Under the pieces are notes generated by a model that was given only the letters and a program-made list of their open reading frames with translations, was not told where the DNA came from and made no database searches. The translations under genes were made by a program, and so were the position numbers. Below, piece after piece: positions 1-9,750 of a stretch of DNA of 64,000 bases (positions within the stretch are counted from its first letter, which is position 1; each line of letters begins with the position of its first letter). Source of the DNA: Sandaracinobacter neustonicus (GTDB lineage Bacteria > Pseudomonadota > Alphaproteobacteria > Sphingomonadales > Sphingomonadaceae). The stretch covers positions 54,111-118,110 of the forward strand of contig NZ_VFSU01000029.1 of assembly GCF_006385875.1 (NCBI RefSeq), written 5' to 3'.

Positions 1-4
1 GCCC

Positions 5-1147
5 GTGGACGACGCGGGGTTCGAAATCCGCCTCACCCAGGATGGAACGCTCGTTATCGGCGCGGGCCGCTACTATGTCGGCGGTCTGCTGGTGCAGAAC
101 GATCAACCGGCACCCTATCAGGTGCAGCCCTTCTATCGCCCGATGCCGGATGACGTTCCGCTGGCGTCAGGGGGCGATGCACCGTCGCGCGTGACGCTGC
201 TCTATCTTGAGGTGTTTGAACGGGTCGTCACGTCCCTCATTGATCCGGCGATCGCCGACCCGGCGCTTGACGGCATTGAAACGGCGCTCCGCGGGCAGGT
301 CGTGTGGCAGGTTCGCGCCATCGAGACCGCTTTCGTCATGGACGAGGTGCTCGAAGATCCTGACGCCGCGTCCCGACAGGCCATGGTGATCCTGACCGCG
401 TTGGACGATCGGCCTTCGGCCATGGCCGCGAGGGCCGCCCCTTCGGACGGGTTCGGCGACGGCATCACTGCGGGTTACACCGGGATGGAGAACGGCCTGT
501 TCCGCATCGAGGTGCATCGCGGCGGCGTGGCGGGAGAGGCGCAGTTCAAATGGTCCCGCACCAACGCGGGCGTCGTCGCGCCGTGGCTTGGCCTCGATGG
601 AGACCACCTCGTCATCGCCGACGCTGGCCGTCTGGAAGGTCGGCGTGTCATCGAACTGACCACCGCCGACAGGGAGTTGGATGGACGCGAAGGCGAACTG
701 ATCGAGATCGCACCCGCCGGCCAGAACCGATTTACAGTAGCGGCCGGCGACATCTCGGCCGTCCGCGCCCTTTGGGACTCGGGTCTGGACAGGCCCTTCG
801 CCCGGTCGTGGGACCGGGTGTCGGCCGGGCGTGGCGATGCGCCCGGCCTGACAGACATCGAGGAAGGAACGCCGGACCGCTGGCTCTGGCTCGACCTCGC
901 TGACGGAATCCAGATCGCATTCTCGCCAGGCGGCGTCTACCGGGTCGGAGACTATTGGCAGATACCCGTCAGGAGCGGCTTGGGCGCGGTCCTCTGGCCA
1001 GGCGTACTCGGCGCTCAGGGCCGTTGGATTCCGGACGCCCTTGCACCGGTCGGCGTCCGGCGCTGGCGCGCGCCGCTTGCCTTGCATGGCCTCAGCGCCG
1101 GGCAGCCAATCCTGCAGGATTGCCGCCGGCTCTTTCCCCCTCGCTGA
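5..1147 (+). CDS. DUF6519-type protein, 5' end outside the window
   Basis: The reading frame is open from the left edge, so the GTG at 5 is only the first possible start visible and the true start probably lies outside the window. The product resembles the DUF6519 family, whose function is unknown. Family-like patterns are an ENGLFRIEVH segment followed by FKWSRTNAGVV near residues 160-190, and a GVYRVGDYWQIPVR segment near residue 310 before a short C-terminal tail. No signal peptide or membrane segment can be judged because the N terminus is missing. It faces the convergent dnaE2 gene across 281 bp. Family assignment is from remembered motifs and the role is unknown. Confidence 0.6.
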   Translation: MDDAGFEIRLTQDGTLVIGAGRYYVGGLLVQNDQPAPYQVQPFYRPMPDDVPLASGGDAPSRVTLLYLEVFERVVTSLIDPAIADPALDGIETALRGQVVWQVRAIETAFVMDEVLEDPDAASRQAMVILTALDDRPSAMAARAAPSDGFGDGITAGYTGMENGLFRIEVHRGGVAGEAQFKWSRTNAGVVAPWLGLDGDHLVIADAGRLEGRRVIELTTADRELDGREGELIEIAPAGQNRFTVAAGDISAVRALWDSGLDRPFARSWDRVSAGRGDAPGLTDIEEGTPDRWLWLDLADGIQIAFSPGGVYRVGDYWQIPVRSGLGAVLWPGVLGAQGRWIPDALAPVGVRRWRAPLALHGLSAGQPILQDCRRLFPPR

Positions 1148-1428
1148 GACGAACCACCAACCGCTCCGGAGCAGGCCATCACGACCCGATCATGGTTCCT
1201 GCGGCCAGCCCGGCAAACCAACGATCGGTTCATAGCGATCTCTTCAGGCAGTCGCTTGACGTTGCGGCCGCTGCGCTCTTTCAAATTCGGCGCTTTGAAA
1301 TCCGTAAAGCCGGGTTTCGATCCAGCGTTCGGACCGCGCGGCGGGACCGACGCGCGGGCGATCGACGGCGTGACCAACGCGATTATGACTGCGGGACTCG
1401 ATTGGATCGTGCAGTTCATGTCCGCCTG
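1148..1428. other. Intergenic gap between convergent genes
   Basis: This 281 bp separates the DUF6519-type gene from the 3' end of dnaE2. I see no convincing ORF, RNA gene or strong terminator hairpin with a T-run. It may be a junction between cargo modules of the mobile element. Confidence 0.4.
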
Positions 1429-4400
1429 CTACCGGAAATCCCGCGTCCTGACGCGGACCGATGGCGTGGTCGGCGACGCCGCTCGGACCTCGCGCGGATC
1501 GGGCCCGCTCGATCCATGGCGCGCGCCATCGCCGCGTCCGGCGGGCAAGGGGAACGGCCGGTCACGCCGCCCTACGCTGGCCAGCTCCGCCGACAGGTCG
1601 GTCAGGCGATGCGCGACCAGATGCACCACCTCGCCCTCGCGCTGGATGCGGCCGTGGACGGCGATCATGCTGCTGGACATCACCACGCGGCGGTAGGTCT
1701 CGAACACCTTGGTCCACACCACGAGATTGGCGATGCCGGTTTCATCCTCCAGGGTGATGAACATGACGCCGTTGGCCGAGCCGGGCCGTTGGCGCACCAG
1801 CACCAGCCCGGCGGCCTCCAACCAGCGGCCGTCCTTCGCCGCCATCGCCTCGCCACAGGACACCATCTTTCGCCGGGCCAGATCCCCGCGCAGGAAGGAT
1901 ACCGGATGGCTGCGCAGCGACAGGCCGACATGGCCATAGTCCTCGACGACCTCGCGCCCCGACGTCATGGGCCGCAGCGCCACCGGGGCCTCAGCGATCT
2001 CGGGCACGGCCGCGCCTTCGTGCGCTGCGGCGGCGGCGAACAGCGGCAGGGGCTCGTCCCGCAGCGCCTTGATCGCCCACAGGGCGTCGCGCCGCGCCAG
2101 CGCCAGGGCGGGACCGAAGGCGTCGGCCTCCGCCAGCGCGACCAGGGCGGCCGTGGGAATGGCGGCGCGGCGCCATAGATCATCGACAGACGCGAACGGC
2201 TCCTCGGCCCGCGCGGCGACCAGCGCCGCGCCATGGGCGTTGGCGAGGCTCTTGACCATGCGCAGGCCGAGCCGGACCGCAAACCGGCCTCGCCCGTCGG
2301 GTTCCAGCGTGCAGTCCCAGCGCGAGGCGTTGACGCAGACCGGGCGCACCTCGACGCCGTGGTCGCGGGCGTCGCGCACGATCTGCGCGGGCGCGTAGAA
2401 GCCCATCGGTTGGCTGTTGAGCAGCGCCGCGCAGAACACATCGGGGTGCCAGCATTTGAGCCAGGACGAGGCGTAGGCGACCAGGGCGAAGGACGCCGCG
2501 TGGCTTTCGGGGAAGCCGTAGGAGCCGAAGCCTTCGAGCTGGGAGAAGGTCCGGTCGGCGTACTCGGCGGTGTAGCCGCGCGCGATCATGCCGCCCACCA
2601 GCTTGTCCTTGAACGCCGAGACCCCGCCCGTGAACTTGAAGGTCGCCATCGACTTCCTGAGCTGGTCGGCCTCGTCGGCGGTGAAGCCGGCGCAGACCAT
2701 GGCCACGCGCATCGCCTGTTCCTGGAACAGCGGCACGCCCAGCGTCTTGCCCAGCACCTGTTCCAGTTCCGGGGTCGGATAGTCGACCGGCTCCAGCCCT
2801 TCGCGGCGGCGCAGATAGGGATGGACCATGTCGCCCTGGATCGGCCCCGGCCGCACGATCGCCACCTGCACCACGAGGTCGTAGAAGGTCCGGGGCTTGA
2901 GGCGCGGCAGCATCGACATCTGCGCGCGGCTCTCGATCTGGAAGGTGCCGAGCGTGTCCGCATTCCGGATCATCGCATAGGTGCGCGGGTCTTCCGGCGG
3001 GATGGAGGCGAGGTCGAGCGCGACCCCCTTGTGTTCGGCGAGCAGGTCGAGGCCGCGCTTCATGCAGGTCAGCATCCCCAGCGCCAGCACGTCGACCTTC
3101 ATGAACTTCAGCGCATCGATGTCGTCCTTGTCCCACTCGATCACCTGGCGGTCGGCCATGGCCGCCGGCTCGATCGGCACGAGGTCGTCGAGCCGGTCGT
3201 TCGTCAAGACGAAGCCGCCCGGATGCTGCGACAGATGGCGCGGCGCGCCCATGAGCTGGCGCGCGAGGTCGATGGCGAGCCGGAGACGGCGGTCGTCGAG
3301 ATTGAGGTTCAGCCCCTCGACATGCTTGTCCTCGACGCCATCCTCCGACCAGCCCCATATCTGGCTCGACAGGGTGCGGATCAGGTCCTCGGTCAGGCCC
3401 AGCGCCTTGCCAACGTCGCGCAGCGCGCCCTTGGTGCGGTAGCGGATCACGGTCGAGCACAGCGCCGCATGGGTGCGGCCGTAGTGGTCGAACACCCACT
3501 GCATGACGATCTCACGCCGCTCGTGCTCGAAATCCACATCGATGTCGGGCGGCTCGCGCCGCGCCTCGGAGACGAAGCGCTCGAACAGCAGGTCGTTGCG
3601 GCCCGGATCGATTGAAGTGATGCCCAAGACATAGCAGACCGCCGAGTTGGCGGCCGAGCCGCGCCCCTGGCACAGGATGTCCTGCGAGCGGGCGAACCGG
3701 ACGATCGAATTCACCGTCAGGAAGTAAGGGGCGTAGTCGAGCTTGCCGATCAGCCGCAACTCATGCCGGAGCGTGGCCTGAACCTCCTCGGGTACACCCT
3801 CGGGATAGCGTTCCGCCGCGCTTTCCCAGGTCAGCTTCTCCAGCGTCTCCTGTGGCGTCAATGCCGGGTCGGCGCGCTCCTCGGGATATTGATAGGCCAG
3901 CTCGTCGAGCGAGAAGCGGCAGCGCTCCACGATCTCGCGCGTTCGGGCGAGCGCCTCGGGATAGCGGCCGAACAGCCGGTGCACCTCTTCGGGCGGCTTC
4001 AGATAGCGGTCGGCGTGGCGCTCGCGCCGGTCGCCCAGCTCGTCGATGGTGACGCCATGGCGGATACAGGTGACGACGTCCTGAAGGATGCGCCGGCCGG
4101 GCTCGTGGAACAGCACGTCGTTGGTGACGAGGGTCGCCACGCGCATGCGCGCGGCGAGGTTCGACAGTTCGAACAGCCGCATCTGGTCGTTCGGCCGCCG
4201 ACGCAGGGTCAGCGCCAGATAGGCGCGGTCGCCGAAATCATCGCGCAGGCGCCGCAGCCGGAATTCGCAATCGCCGTCGGCTTCGTCGGGGACGAGGACC
4301 GCGATCACCCCTTCGCTCCACGCCACAAGATCGGACCAGTCGAGCCGGCAGCCGCCCTTGCCGGCGCGGCCCTTGCCCAGCGATAGCAGCCGGCACAGCC

Positions 4401-4668
4401 GCGAATAGGCCGGACGGTCGGTCGGATAGACGAGGACGGCCGTTCCGTCGGCGAGATCGAGGCGGCAGCCGACGACGAGGCGCACGCCGGTTGTCTTCGC
4501 CGCTTCATGCGCCCGCACGATCCCGGCGAGGCTGTTGCGGTCGACCACGGCCAGCGCCTCGATCCCGAGCATGGCGGCCTGGGCGAACAGTTCCTCGCAA
4601 CTGCTCGCCCCGCGCAGGAACGAGAAGTGCGACGTCACCTGAAGTTCGGCGTAGCGGGCGGCGGTCAT
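1429..4668 (-). CDS. dnaE2: Error-prone DNA polymerase DnaE2 (ImuC)
   Basis: This is the catalytic alpha-type polymerase of the SOS mutasome, which copies damaged DNA together with ImuA and ImuB. The ATG at 4668 gives 1079 residues, the usual DnaE2 size. The N terminus ([20 protein letters not shown]) opens the PHP domain. The palm carries [12 protein letters not shown], which supplies catalytic aspartates, followed by the [10 protein letters not shown] motif. The start codon overlaps the imuB stop in an ATGA arrangement, so the two are translationally coupled. The frame is open further upstream but that stretch is only a shadow of imuB. Expression should follow the LexA box upstream of imuA. 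The cassette lies head to head with the conjugation operon and is probably element cargo. Confidence 0.95.
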   Translation of the reverse strand: MTAARYAELQVTSHFSFLRGASSCEELFAQAAMLGIEALAVVDRNSLAGIVRAHEAAKTTGVRLVVGCRLDLADGTAVLVYPTDRPAYSRLCRLLSLGKGRAGKGGCRLDWSDLVAWSEGVIAVLVPDEADGDCEFRLRRLRDDFGDRAYLALTLRRRPNDQMRLFELSNLAARMRVATLVTNDVLFHEPGRRILQDVVTCIRHGVTIDELGDRRERHADRYLKPPEEVHRLFGRYPEALARTREIVERCRFSLDELAYQYPEERADPALTPQETLEKLTWESAAERYPEGVPEEVQATLRHELRLIGKLDYAPYFLTVNSIVRFARSQDILCQGRGSAANSAVCYVLGITSIDPGRNDLLFERFVSEARREPPDIDVDFEHERREIVMQWVFDHYGRTHAALCSTVIRYRTKGALRDVGKALGLTEDLIRTLSSQIWGWSEDGVEDKHVEGLNLNLDDRRLRLAIDLARQLMGAPRHLSQHPGGFVLTNDRLDDLVPIEPAAMADRQVIEWDKDDIDALKFMKVDVLALGMLTCMKRGLDLLAEHKGVALDLASIPPEDPRTYAMIRNADTLGTFQIESRAQMSMLPRLKPRTFYDLVVQVAIVRPGPIQGDMVHPYLRRREGLEPVDYPTPELEQVLGKTLGVPLFQEQAMRVAMVCAGFTADEADQLRKSMATFKFTGGVSAFKDKLVGGMIARGYTAEYADRTFSQLEGFGSYGFPESHAASFALVAYASSWLKCWHPDVFCAALLNSQPMGFYAPAQIVRDARDHGVEVRPVCVNASRWDCTLEPDGRGRFAVRLGLRMVKSLANAHGAALVAARAEEPFASVDDLWRRAAIPTAALVALAEADAFGPALALARRDALWAIKALRDEPLPLFAAAAAHEGAAVPEIAEAPVALRPMTSGREVVEDYGHVGLSLRSHPVSFLRGDLARRKMVSCGEAMAAKDGRWLEAAGLVLVRQRPGSANGVMFITLEDETGIANLVVWTKVFETYRRVVMSSSMIAVHGRIQREGEVVHLVAHRLTDLSAELASVGRRDRPFPLPAGRGDGARHGSSGPDPREVRAASPTTPSVRVRTRDFR

Positions 4669-6185
4669 GCAAACAATCCATGGAGAAACCAGCGATGCGA
4701 TCCGGTGGCGGGGTCCTCGCCGTCGCCGGCGCGGTAGATCCAGAACCGCTCGCCGGCGTCGTCCTCGACCACGAAATAGTCCCGCACCGCCTCCAGCTCG
4801 GCGTCGCGCCGCCACCATTCGCCGAACACCCGCTCCGGCCCGTCGGCGCGCGCCACCCGCCGCCGGACGCCGCGCCAGGTGAAGGCGACCGGCGGATGGT
4901 CGGGCAGCAGCGCCACCGTCTGGATCATCTCGGGCGAGGTCAGCAGCCGCGACGGTCGCGGCCAGCGCCCGGTCCAGTCCGTCCCGCAGGCCGGGGCGAG
5001 CGGCGCCAGTCGGCCGACCGCCCGTTCCGGCACGTCGCTTTGCAGCGGGGTCGCCCGATAGAGGCCGTGCGCGCCGACGCGGTTGGCGAGCAGGTCGACC
5101 AGGCCCGATAGGTCCGGCGTCGCCGGATCGATCAGGGATACGGTCTGCCCCGGCCCCATCGGCGCGACGATCGGGGCGGCCAGGGTCAGCATGTCGATCC
5201 CGAAGCCGGGCTCGATGGTCTCGATCTTGTCGCACAGCAGCCGGGTCAGCCGCCGGACATCGCGGGAGGGCCGTGCGAGGCCGACGCGCACGGCCTGGAC
5301 GTGGTTGTCGACGCGGGCGCAGATCAGGTCCAGCCGGCGCGCGCCCGTTCCTTTCGTCTCCAGCGCCTCGCAAAGGCGCACGACCAGCTTGCCGATATAG
5401 CGGGCGATCGTCTCCGGCGCGGCGATCGGCTCGGCGAAGGCGCGCCGGACCTCGATCATCTCGGGCGGGCGCACCGGATTGATCGGCTCCGACATCCGCC
5501 CGGTCGCCTGATCGAGCCGGCGATCCAGTTCCGGCCCGAACCGCAGGATGAGCGGCGCCCGGGGTTTGGCGAGCAGGTCGCCGATCCGTTCGAACCCCAG
5601 CGTACCGAGCGTCGTCGTCAGCGCGGCCGGCAGCCGCAGGGCGACCAGCGGCAGCGCCGCCGCCTCTCGCGCGCTCTCGCCGGGCGACGAGACATGGATC
5701 GGGCAGGCGACGTGGCGGGCGAGCGCATGGGCCGCGCCCCAGCTATCGGCGATGGCCGCGCGGGCGCTGACGCCGGCCTCGGCCAGACGCTCGACCATGC
5801 CGGCCAGCATCGCCGCATCGCCGCCGTGCAGATGGTCCGCCCCCGTCGTGTCCATGACCAGTCCGTCGGGCGGATCGGCGGCGACGATCGGCGCGTAGCG
5901 GCGCAGCATCCAGACCGCGAGCCGTTCCAGGGCGTCGCGGTCGCCTTCGGGCTGGGCGTCGTTCAGGACGAGGCCCGGCACAAGGACCTGCGCCTGGGTC
6001 GCGGTCATGCCCACCCGTATTCCGGCCGCGCAGGCGGCATGATCCGCCGCCAGCACGGCGCGCCGCCGTCCGTCGTGGCCGACCAGAACCAACGGCGCAT
6101 CAGGCGGCGGCGCCGCGTCCCCATCCGCGCGCCGAACCCGATCGGTCGGCCAGGTCGGCAGGTAGAGCGAGACGACCCTGCTCAT
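4665..6185 (-). CDS. imuB: ImuB, Y-family polymerase-like mutasome protein
   Basis: ImuB is a catalytically inactive Y-family polymerase relative that links DnaE2 and ImuA to the beta clamp during damage-induced mutagenesis. The 506-residue product starts [19 protein letters not shown], the characteristic ImuB opening; the acidic residues that bind metal in active Y-family enzymes are absent at this position, as in the family. The little-finger-like region is near residues 230-350 and a C-terminal domain ends in RWFLHGLFA. It overlaps imuA by 86 bp upstream and the dnaE2 start by 4 bp downstream, so the three genes form one operon. Confidence 0.92.
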   Translation of the reverse strand: MSRVVSLYLPTWPTDRVRRADGDAAPPPDAPLVLVGHDGRRRAVLAADHAACAAGIRVGMTATQAQVLVPGLVLNDAQPEGDRDALERLAVWMLRRYAPIVAADPPDGLVMDTTGADHLHGGDAAMLAGMVERLAEAGVSARAAIADSWGAAHALARHVACPIHVSSPGESAREAAALPLVALRLPAALTTTLGTLGFERIGDLLAKPRAPLILRFGPELDRRLDQATGRMSEPINPVRPPEMIEVRRAFAEPIAAPETIARYIGKLVVRLCEALETKGTGARRLDLICARVDNHVQAVRVGLARPSRDVRRLTRLLCDKIETIEPGFGIDMLTLAAPIVAPMGPGQTVSLIDPATPDLSGLVDLLANRVGAHGLYRATPLQSDVPERAVGRLAPLAPACGTDWTGRWPRPSRLLTSPEMIQTVALLPDHPPVAFTWRGVRRRVARADGPERVFGEWWRRDAELEAVRDYFVVEDDAGERFWIYRAGDGEDPATGSHRWFLHGLFA

Positions 6186-6858
6186 CGCAGGCCTCCAAGT
6201 CCCAATCGGCGCATTCGCCGGCTCGCGCGCGGATCAGTTCGACCAGCCAGCGCGGTCGGCCGACGCCGGGGACCGGCAGGGGCGCGGACGGCAAGGCGCT
6301 CACCCGCCAGCGCGTCACCGCCGCCGAGGGCTGGCCGAAATCCGCCGCCTCCGCCGCGCGACGCCAGCGACGAATCAGCAGGCAGGGCGTGCCCGACGTT
6401 TCGGCGGCGAGTTGCAGCCGGCGCGAGGCGACCATCGACAGGCGCGCCACCTCGCCGACCACGGCGGCCAGGCCACCGTGGCGCAGGCCCTCCTCGATGG
6501 TCGCGAGCACGGCGGCTTCGTCGCCGGTCTCGACATAGATGACCCGATCCGGATGAAGCCCGGCCTGCGACAGGGCGGGCGCGAACAGGTCGCGACGCGT
6601 CAGACACCAGAGCACCGGGCCGTCGAGCCGAGCGGCGATACCGGCCACAAAGAGCGCCGCCGCCGCGCCATGGACGGCGCCGTTCCCGCCGCCCGCCATC
6701 TCGTGGAGCGCGCCAAGCGCCAGCCCGCCGCCGGGCAAGCGGCGGTCGACGGCTTCGACTCCGAACGGCACGACGCCGCACGCACGACGGTCGCTCGATT
6801 CAAGACGAGCGATGCGGTCGCGAAGCGCGGAGATGGTGGGATTGGATGGGATAGCCAT
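6100..6858 (-). CDS. imuA: ImuA, RecA-like mutasome accessory protein
   Basis: ImuA is the RecA/SulA-related partner of ImuB and DnaE2. The product is 252 residues. It begins MAIPSNPTISALRDRIARLE and contains the family-typical FGVEAVDRRLPGGGLALGALHE segment (residues 32-53) and a WCLTRRDLFAPALSQAGL segment. The ATG at 6858 lies 30 bp downstream of a GTTC-N7-GTTC LexA box. The 86 bp overlap with imuB is large, but the conserved N terminus of ImuB and the open ImuA frame support both ends. First gene of the imuA-imuB-dnaE2 operon. Confidence 0.9.
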   Translation of the reverse strand: MAIPSNPTISALRDRIARLESSDRRACGVVPFGVEAVDRRLPGGGLALGALHEMAGGGNGAVHGAAAALFVAGIAARLDGPVLWCLTRRDLFAPALSQAGLHPDRVIYVETGDEAAVLATIEEGLRHGGLAAVVGEVARLSMVASRRLQLAAETSGTPCLLIRRWRRAAEAADFGQPSAAVTRWRVSALPSAPLPVPGVGRPRWLVELIRARAGECADWDLEACDEQGRLALPADLADRSGSARGWGRGAAA

Positions 6859-6887
6859 ACGCTACAGAAGGACGAAGAGAGCCACAT

Positions 6888-6902
6888 GTTCCCTTTTTGT
6901 TC
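6888..6902. promoter_or_regulatory. LexA box (SOS operator), GTTC-N7-GTTC
   Basis: The plus strand reads GTTCCCTTTTTGTTC, two GTTC half-sites separated by exactly 7 bases. This is the direct-repeat LexA operator described for alphaproteobacteria. It sits 30 bp upstream of the imuA start and should place the mutasome operon under DNA-damage control. No other perfect copy was noticed near the conjugation genes. Confidence 0.85.
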
Positions 6903-7297
6903 CGCTTTCGATGGCGAAGAGTCAAGCGCGGCCATGTCGAGCGGGCGGATCGGCTTCTTGAGCCAGCCGGCCTAACCGCAAAGCGGGGCGCGAATTACAG
7001 GACATCCAACCAAGGCGGTTCCGCTCGCATAGACATCGGCGCTCGACCAAACGGTCAGTCCGGACCCGAGCCAGCGACAGTCATTCCCATCCAGGCTGGC
7101 GCCGCCTGATCGTGGACGTCGGTGACGCGGCGAAGGCCGGTCGACATGTTCTTTGCGTCGCTGAAGCGTTTGCATGCCTTGAAATGTGGTGGACAGGGGC
7201 GTGGACCGGCGCAATCCACATAACGGTCGGCCCGTACTTCTCCGATCTTTGACCAACCCGCACGGCATCTCGCCGCGCCGGAGTCGGGACAAGACGT
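6903..7297. other. Non-coding gap between divergent imuA and traG
   Basis: About 395 bp with no convincing gene. Short open frames here (for example on the minus strand near 6972-7292) lack a recognisable domain and a good ribosome-binding site. In related Trb-type elements a relaxase gene usually precedes traG, but no relaxase C terminus is visible. The stretch should hold the traG promoter and may be a deletion or insertion junction. Confidence 0.4.
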
Positions 7298-9328
7298 GTG
7301 ACCCCCACCAAACTGCTCATCGGCCAGATTCTCGTCTGCTTCGGCATGGTGATCCTCGGCATCTGGGCCGCGACCCAATGGGTGGCCGCCATGCTGGGCT
7401 ATCAATCCCAGCTCGGCGCGCCCTGGCTCATCGCTTTCGACATGCCGGTCTATCGGCCGTGGGCGCTGTTCGGCTGGTGGTATCATTACGAGGCCTATGC
7501 GCCGGAGGTGTTCGACAAGGCCGGGATTCTGGCCGGCGGATCGGGCTTTCTGGCCTGCGGCGCGGCTGTCGCCGGCTCGCTGTGGCGCGCCCGGCAGAAC
7601 CGCAACATCACCACCTACGGCTCCTCGCGCTGGGCGACGCGCCGCGAGATCGGCGAAGCCGGTCTGTTCAGGGACGCCGGGGTCTTCCTTGGGCGCAAGG
7701 GCGGCGACTATCTGCGCCATGACGGCCCCGAGCATGTCATGGCCTTCGCGCCGACCCGGTCGGGCAAGGGCGTCGGCCTGGTCGTGCCGACCCTGCTGTC
7801 ATGGGCGGGTTCGGCCGTCATCCATGACATCAAGGGCGAGAACTGGACCCTCACCGCCGGCTGGCGCGCGCGCTTCTCGCATTGCCTGCTGTTCAACCCG
7901 ACCGACGCGCGCTCGGCCCGCTACAATCCCCTGCTGGAGGTCCGTAAAGGCCCCGACGAGGTCCGCGACGTCCAGAACATCGCCGACATATTGGTCGACC
8001 CCGAAGGGGCGCTGGAGCGTCGTTCGCACTGGGAGAAGACCAGCCACTCCCTGCTCGTCGGCGCGATCCTGCATGTCCTCTATGCGGAGGAAGAGAAGAC
8101 GTTGGCTCGCGTCGCCACCTTCCTGTCCGATCCGCAGCGCAGCTTCGCCCACACCCTGCGCCGGATGATGGCCACCAACCATCTGGGCACGAAGGAGAGG
8201 CCTCAGGTCCATCCCGTCGTCGCCTCGGCCGCGCGCGAGGTGCTGAACAAGTCCGAGAACGAGCGTTCGGGCGTGCTGTCCACCGCCATGTCGTTCCTCG
8301 GCCTCTACCGCGATCCGACCGTCGCGATCACCACGGCCGCCTGCGACTGGCGCATCTCCGATCTCGTCGACGCCCCAGCGCCGGTCTCGCTCTATCTGGT
8401 CATCCCGCCGTCCGACATCTCGCGCACCAAGCCGCTGGTCCGCCTGGTGCTGAACCAGATCGGCCGCCGCCTTACCGAACGGCTCGAAGGCGACCCGAAG
8501 AAGAGCCGCAAGCACCAGTTGCTGATGATGCTCGACGAGTTCCCGGCGCTGGGACGCCTGGACTTCTTCGAGACCGCGCTCGCCTTCATGGCCGGCTACG
8601 GCATCCGCGCCTATCTGATCGCCCAGAGCCTCAATCAAATCTCCAAGGCCTACGGCGAGAACAACGCCATCCTCGACAACTGCCATGTCAGGATCGCCTT
8701 CTCCTCCAACGACGAGCGCACGGCCAAGCGGATTTCGGACGCGCTCGGCACCGCCACCGAACTGCGCGCCCAGCGTAACTATGCCGGCCACCGGCTCGCC
8801 CCCTGGCTTTCCCACGTCATGGTCAGCCGCCAAGAGACCGCTCGCCCGCTGCTGACCCCCGGCGAGGTGATGCAGCTTCCGCCCGCCGACGAACTGGTGA
8901 TGGTCTCGGGACTCGCGCCGATCAAGGCGAAGAAGCTGCGCTACTACGAGGATCGGAATTTCACGGCTCGCGTGACGGCGCCGCCGATGCTGTCCGATGG
9001 CGTCTATATCGACCGGCCGGCGACCCGGCCCGATGATTGGGGCGACCAGGTGCGCGAACCCCATGCGGGTCTCGCTGCAATGGCCGAGGACGAGACCGCC
9101 GCCGGGCTGGAAGATGAAGGCGGCGTCCAGCAGCAGCGCCATCCCGGCCTTGCCGAAGAGGAGGCCGCCATCCGCGCGACCGCACCGGAGCCGGTATCGG
9201 CCGCACCCGGTGACGACGATAGTGATCCAGCGCTCGACCGCCGTGCCATGAGCGCGCTCAGCAATGTCGCGCACGCTCACGCCATGAACGAGGGCGCAGG
9301 TCGCGACGACCTGCTGCCGAGCTTTTGA
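7298..9328 (+). CDS. traG: Conjugative coupling protein TraG (VirD4 family)
   Basis: This is the type IV coupling ATPase that brings relaxase-bound DNA to the mating channel at the inner membrane. It has 676 residues and starts at a GTG at 7298. Membrane segments lie near residues 5-30 and 70-95. The Walker A motif is in FAPTRSGKGVGLVVP (about residue 150), and the Walker B region is LLMMLDEFPALGRLDF (about residue 405). The C-terminal 80 residues are acidic and Q/E-rich, as in many TraG proteins. It is the first gene of the long plus-strand conjugation operon and is followed by a ribbon-helix-helix gene 11 bp downstream. Confidence 0.95.
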   Translation: MTPTKLLIGQILVCFGMVILGIWAATQWVAAMLGYQSQLGAPWLIAFDMPVYRPWALFGWWYHYEAYAPEVFDKAGILAGGSGFLACGAAVAGSLWRARQNRNITTYGSSRWATRREIGEAGLFRDAGVFLGRKGGDYLRHDGPEHVMAFAPTRSGKGVGLVVPTLLSWAGSAVIHDIKGENWTLTAGWRARFSHCLLFNPTDARSARYNPLLEVRKGPDEVRDVQNIADILVDPEGALERRSHWEKTSHSLLVGAILHVLYAEEEKTLARVATFLSDPQRSFAHTLRRMMATNHLGTKERPQVHPVVASAAREVLNKSENERSGVLSTAMSFLGLYRDPTVAITTAACDWRISDLVDAPAPVSLYLVIPPSDISRTKPLVRLVLNQIGRRLTERLEGDPKKSRKHQLLMMLDEFPALGRLDFFETALAFMAGYGIRAYLIAQSLNQISKAYGENNAILDNCHVRIAFSSNDERTAKRISDALGTATELRAQRNYAGHRLAPWLSHVMVSRQETARPLLTPGEVMQLPPADELVMVSGLAPIKAKKLRYYEDRNFTARVTAPPMLSDGVYIDRPATRPDDWGDQVREPHAGLAAMAEDETAAGLEDEGGVQQQRHPGLAEEEAAIRATAPEPVSAAPGDDDSDPALDRRAMSALSNVAHAHAMNEGAGRDDLLPSF

Positions 9329-9339
9329 GGGGCTCCGCG

Positions 9340-9750
9340 ATGCGCAACCGCGACAAGGTCCGCTACCAGCTCTTCCTCGAACCCCGGCTTGCCGACAGGC
9401 TTGAAGAACTCGCCGCCAGGCCGGGCGTGGCCCGCTCGGACATATTGGTGGAGGCCCTGGATGCATGGCTGACCCGCCAGGGCGGTCATGACCTCGACGA
9501 GCGTTTCGGCGTCCGCCTCGACCGGATGAGCCGCTCGCTCGGAAGAGCCGAGCGCGACATTCAGGTGCTGCTCGAAAGCCTGTCCCTGTTCGTCCACTAC
9601 CAGTTCTGCCTCAATGCGCAGATTCCGGAACCCGACGCAGCGGCGCGCGCCGTAGGTCGCGACCGCTTCCAGAAATTCATCGACCAGATCGGCCGGCGCA
9701 TGGCCGCTGGAGCCGACAGCGACGCGTCCATTGCGGAGGCTGCCGCATGA
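9340..9750 (+). CDS. Ribbon-helix-helix (CopG-type) protein of the conjugation operon
   Basis: A 136-residue protein whose first 50 residues (MRNRDKVRYQLFLEPRLADR onward) look like a ribbon-helix-helix DNA-binding fold: a short basic beta strand, then two helices with the ARSDILVEALDAWL segment. The rest is helical. The ATG at 9340 is preceded by GAGGGG at about 8 bp and is preferred over the frame opening at 9325. The gene lies between traG and trbB, where Trb-type ICEs usually carry a CopG-family regulator, so a role in operon autoregulation or DNA processing is inferred. Its stop overlaps trbB (ATGA). Confidence 0.8.
   Translation: MRNRDKVRYQLFLEPRLADRLEELAARPGVARSDILVEALDAWLTRQGGHDLDERFGVRLDRMSRSLGRAERDIQVLLESLSLFVHYQFCLNAQIPEPDAAARAVGRDRFQKFIDQIGRRMAAGADSDASIAEAAA

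Noticed and set aside
167..1087. Long minus-strand open frame opposite the DUF6519-type gene
   Set aside because: It is antisense to a gene with family-like motifs, with high-GC codon shadow composition and no ribosome-binding site.
2233..3615. 460-codon plus-strand open frame inside dnaE2
   Set aside because: A GC-driven shadow frame; the opposite strand encodes the full conserved DnaE2.
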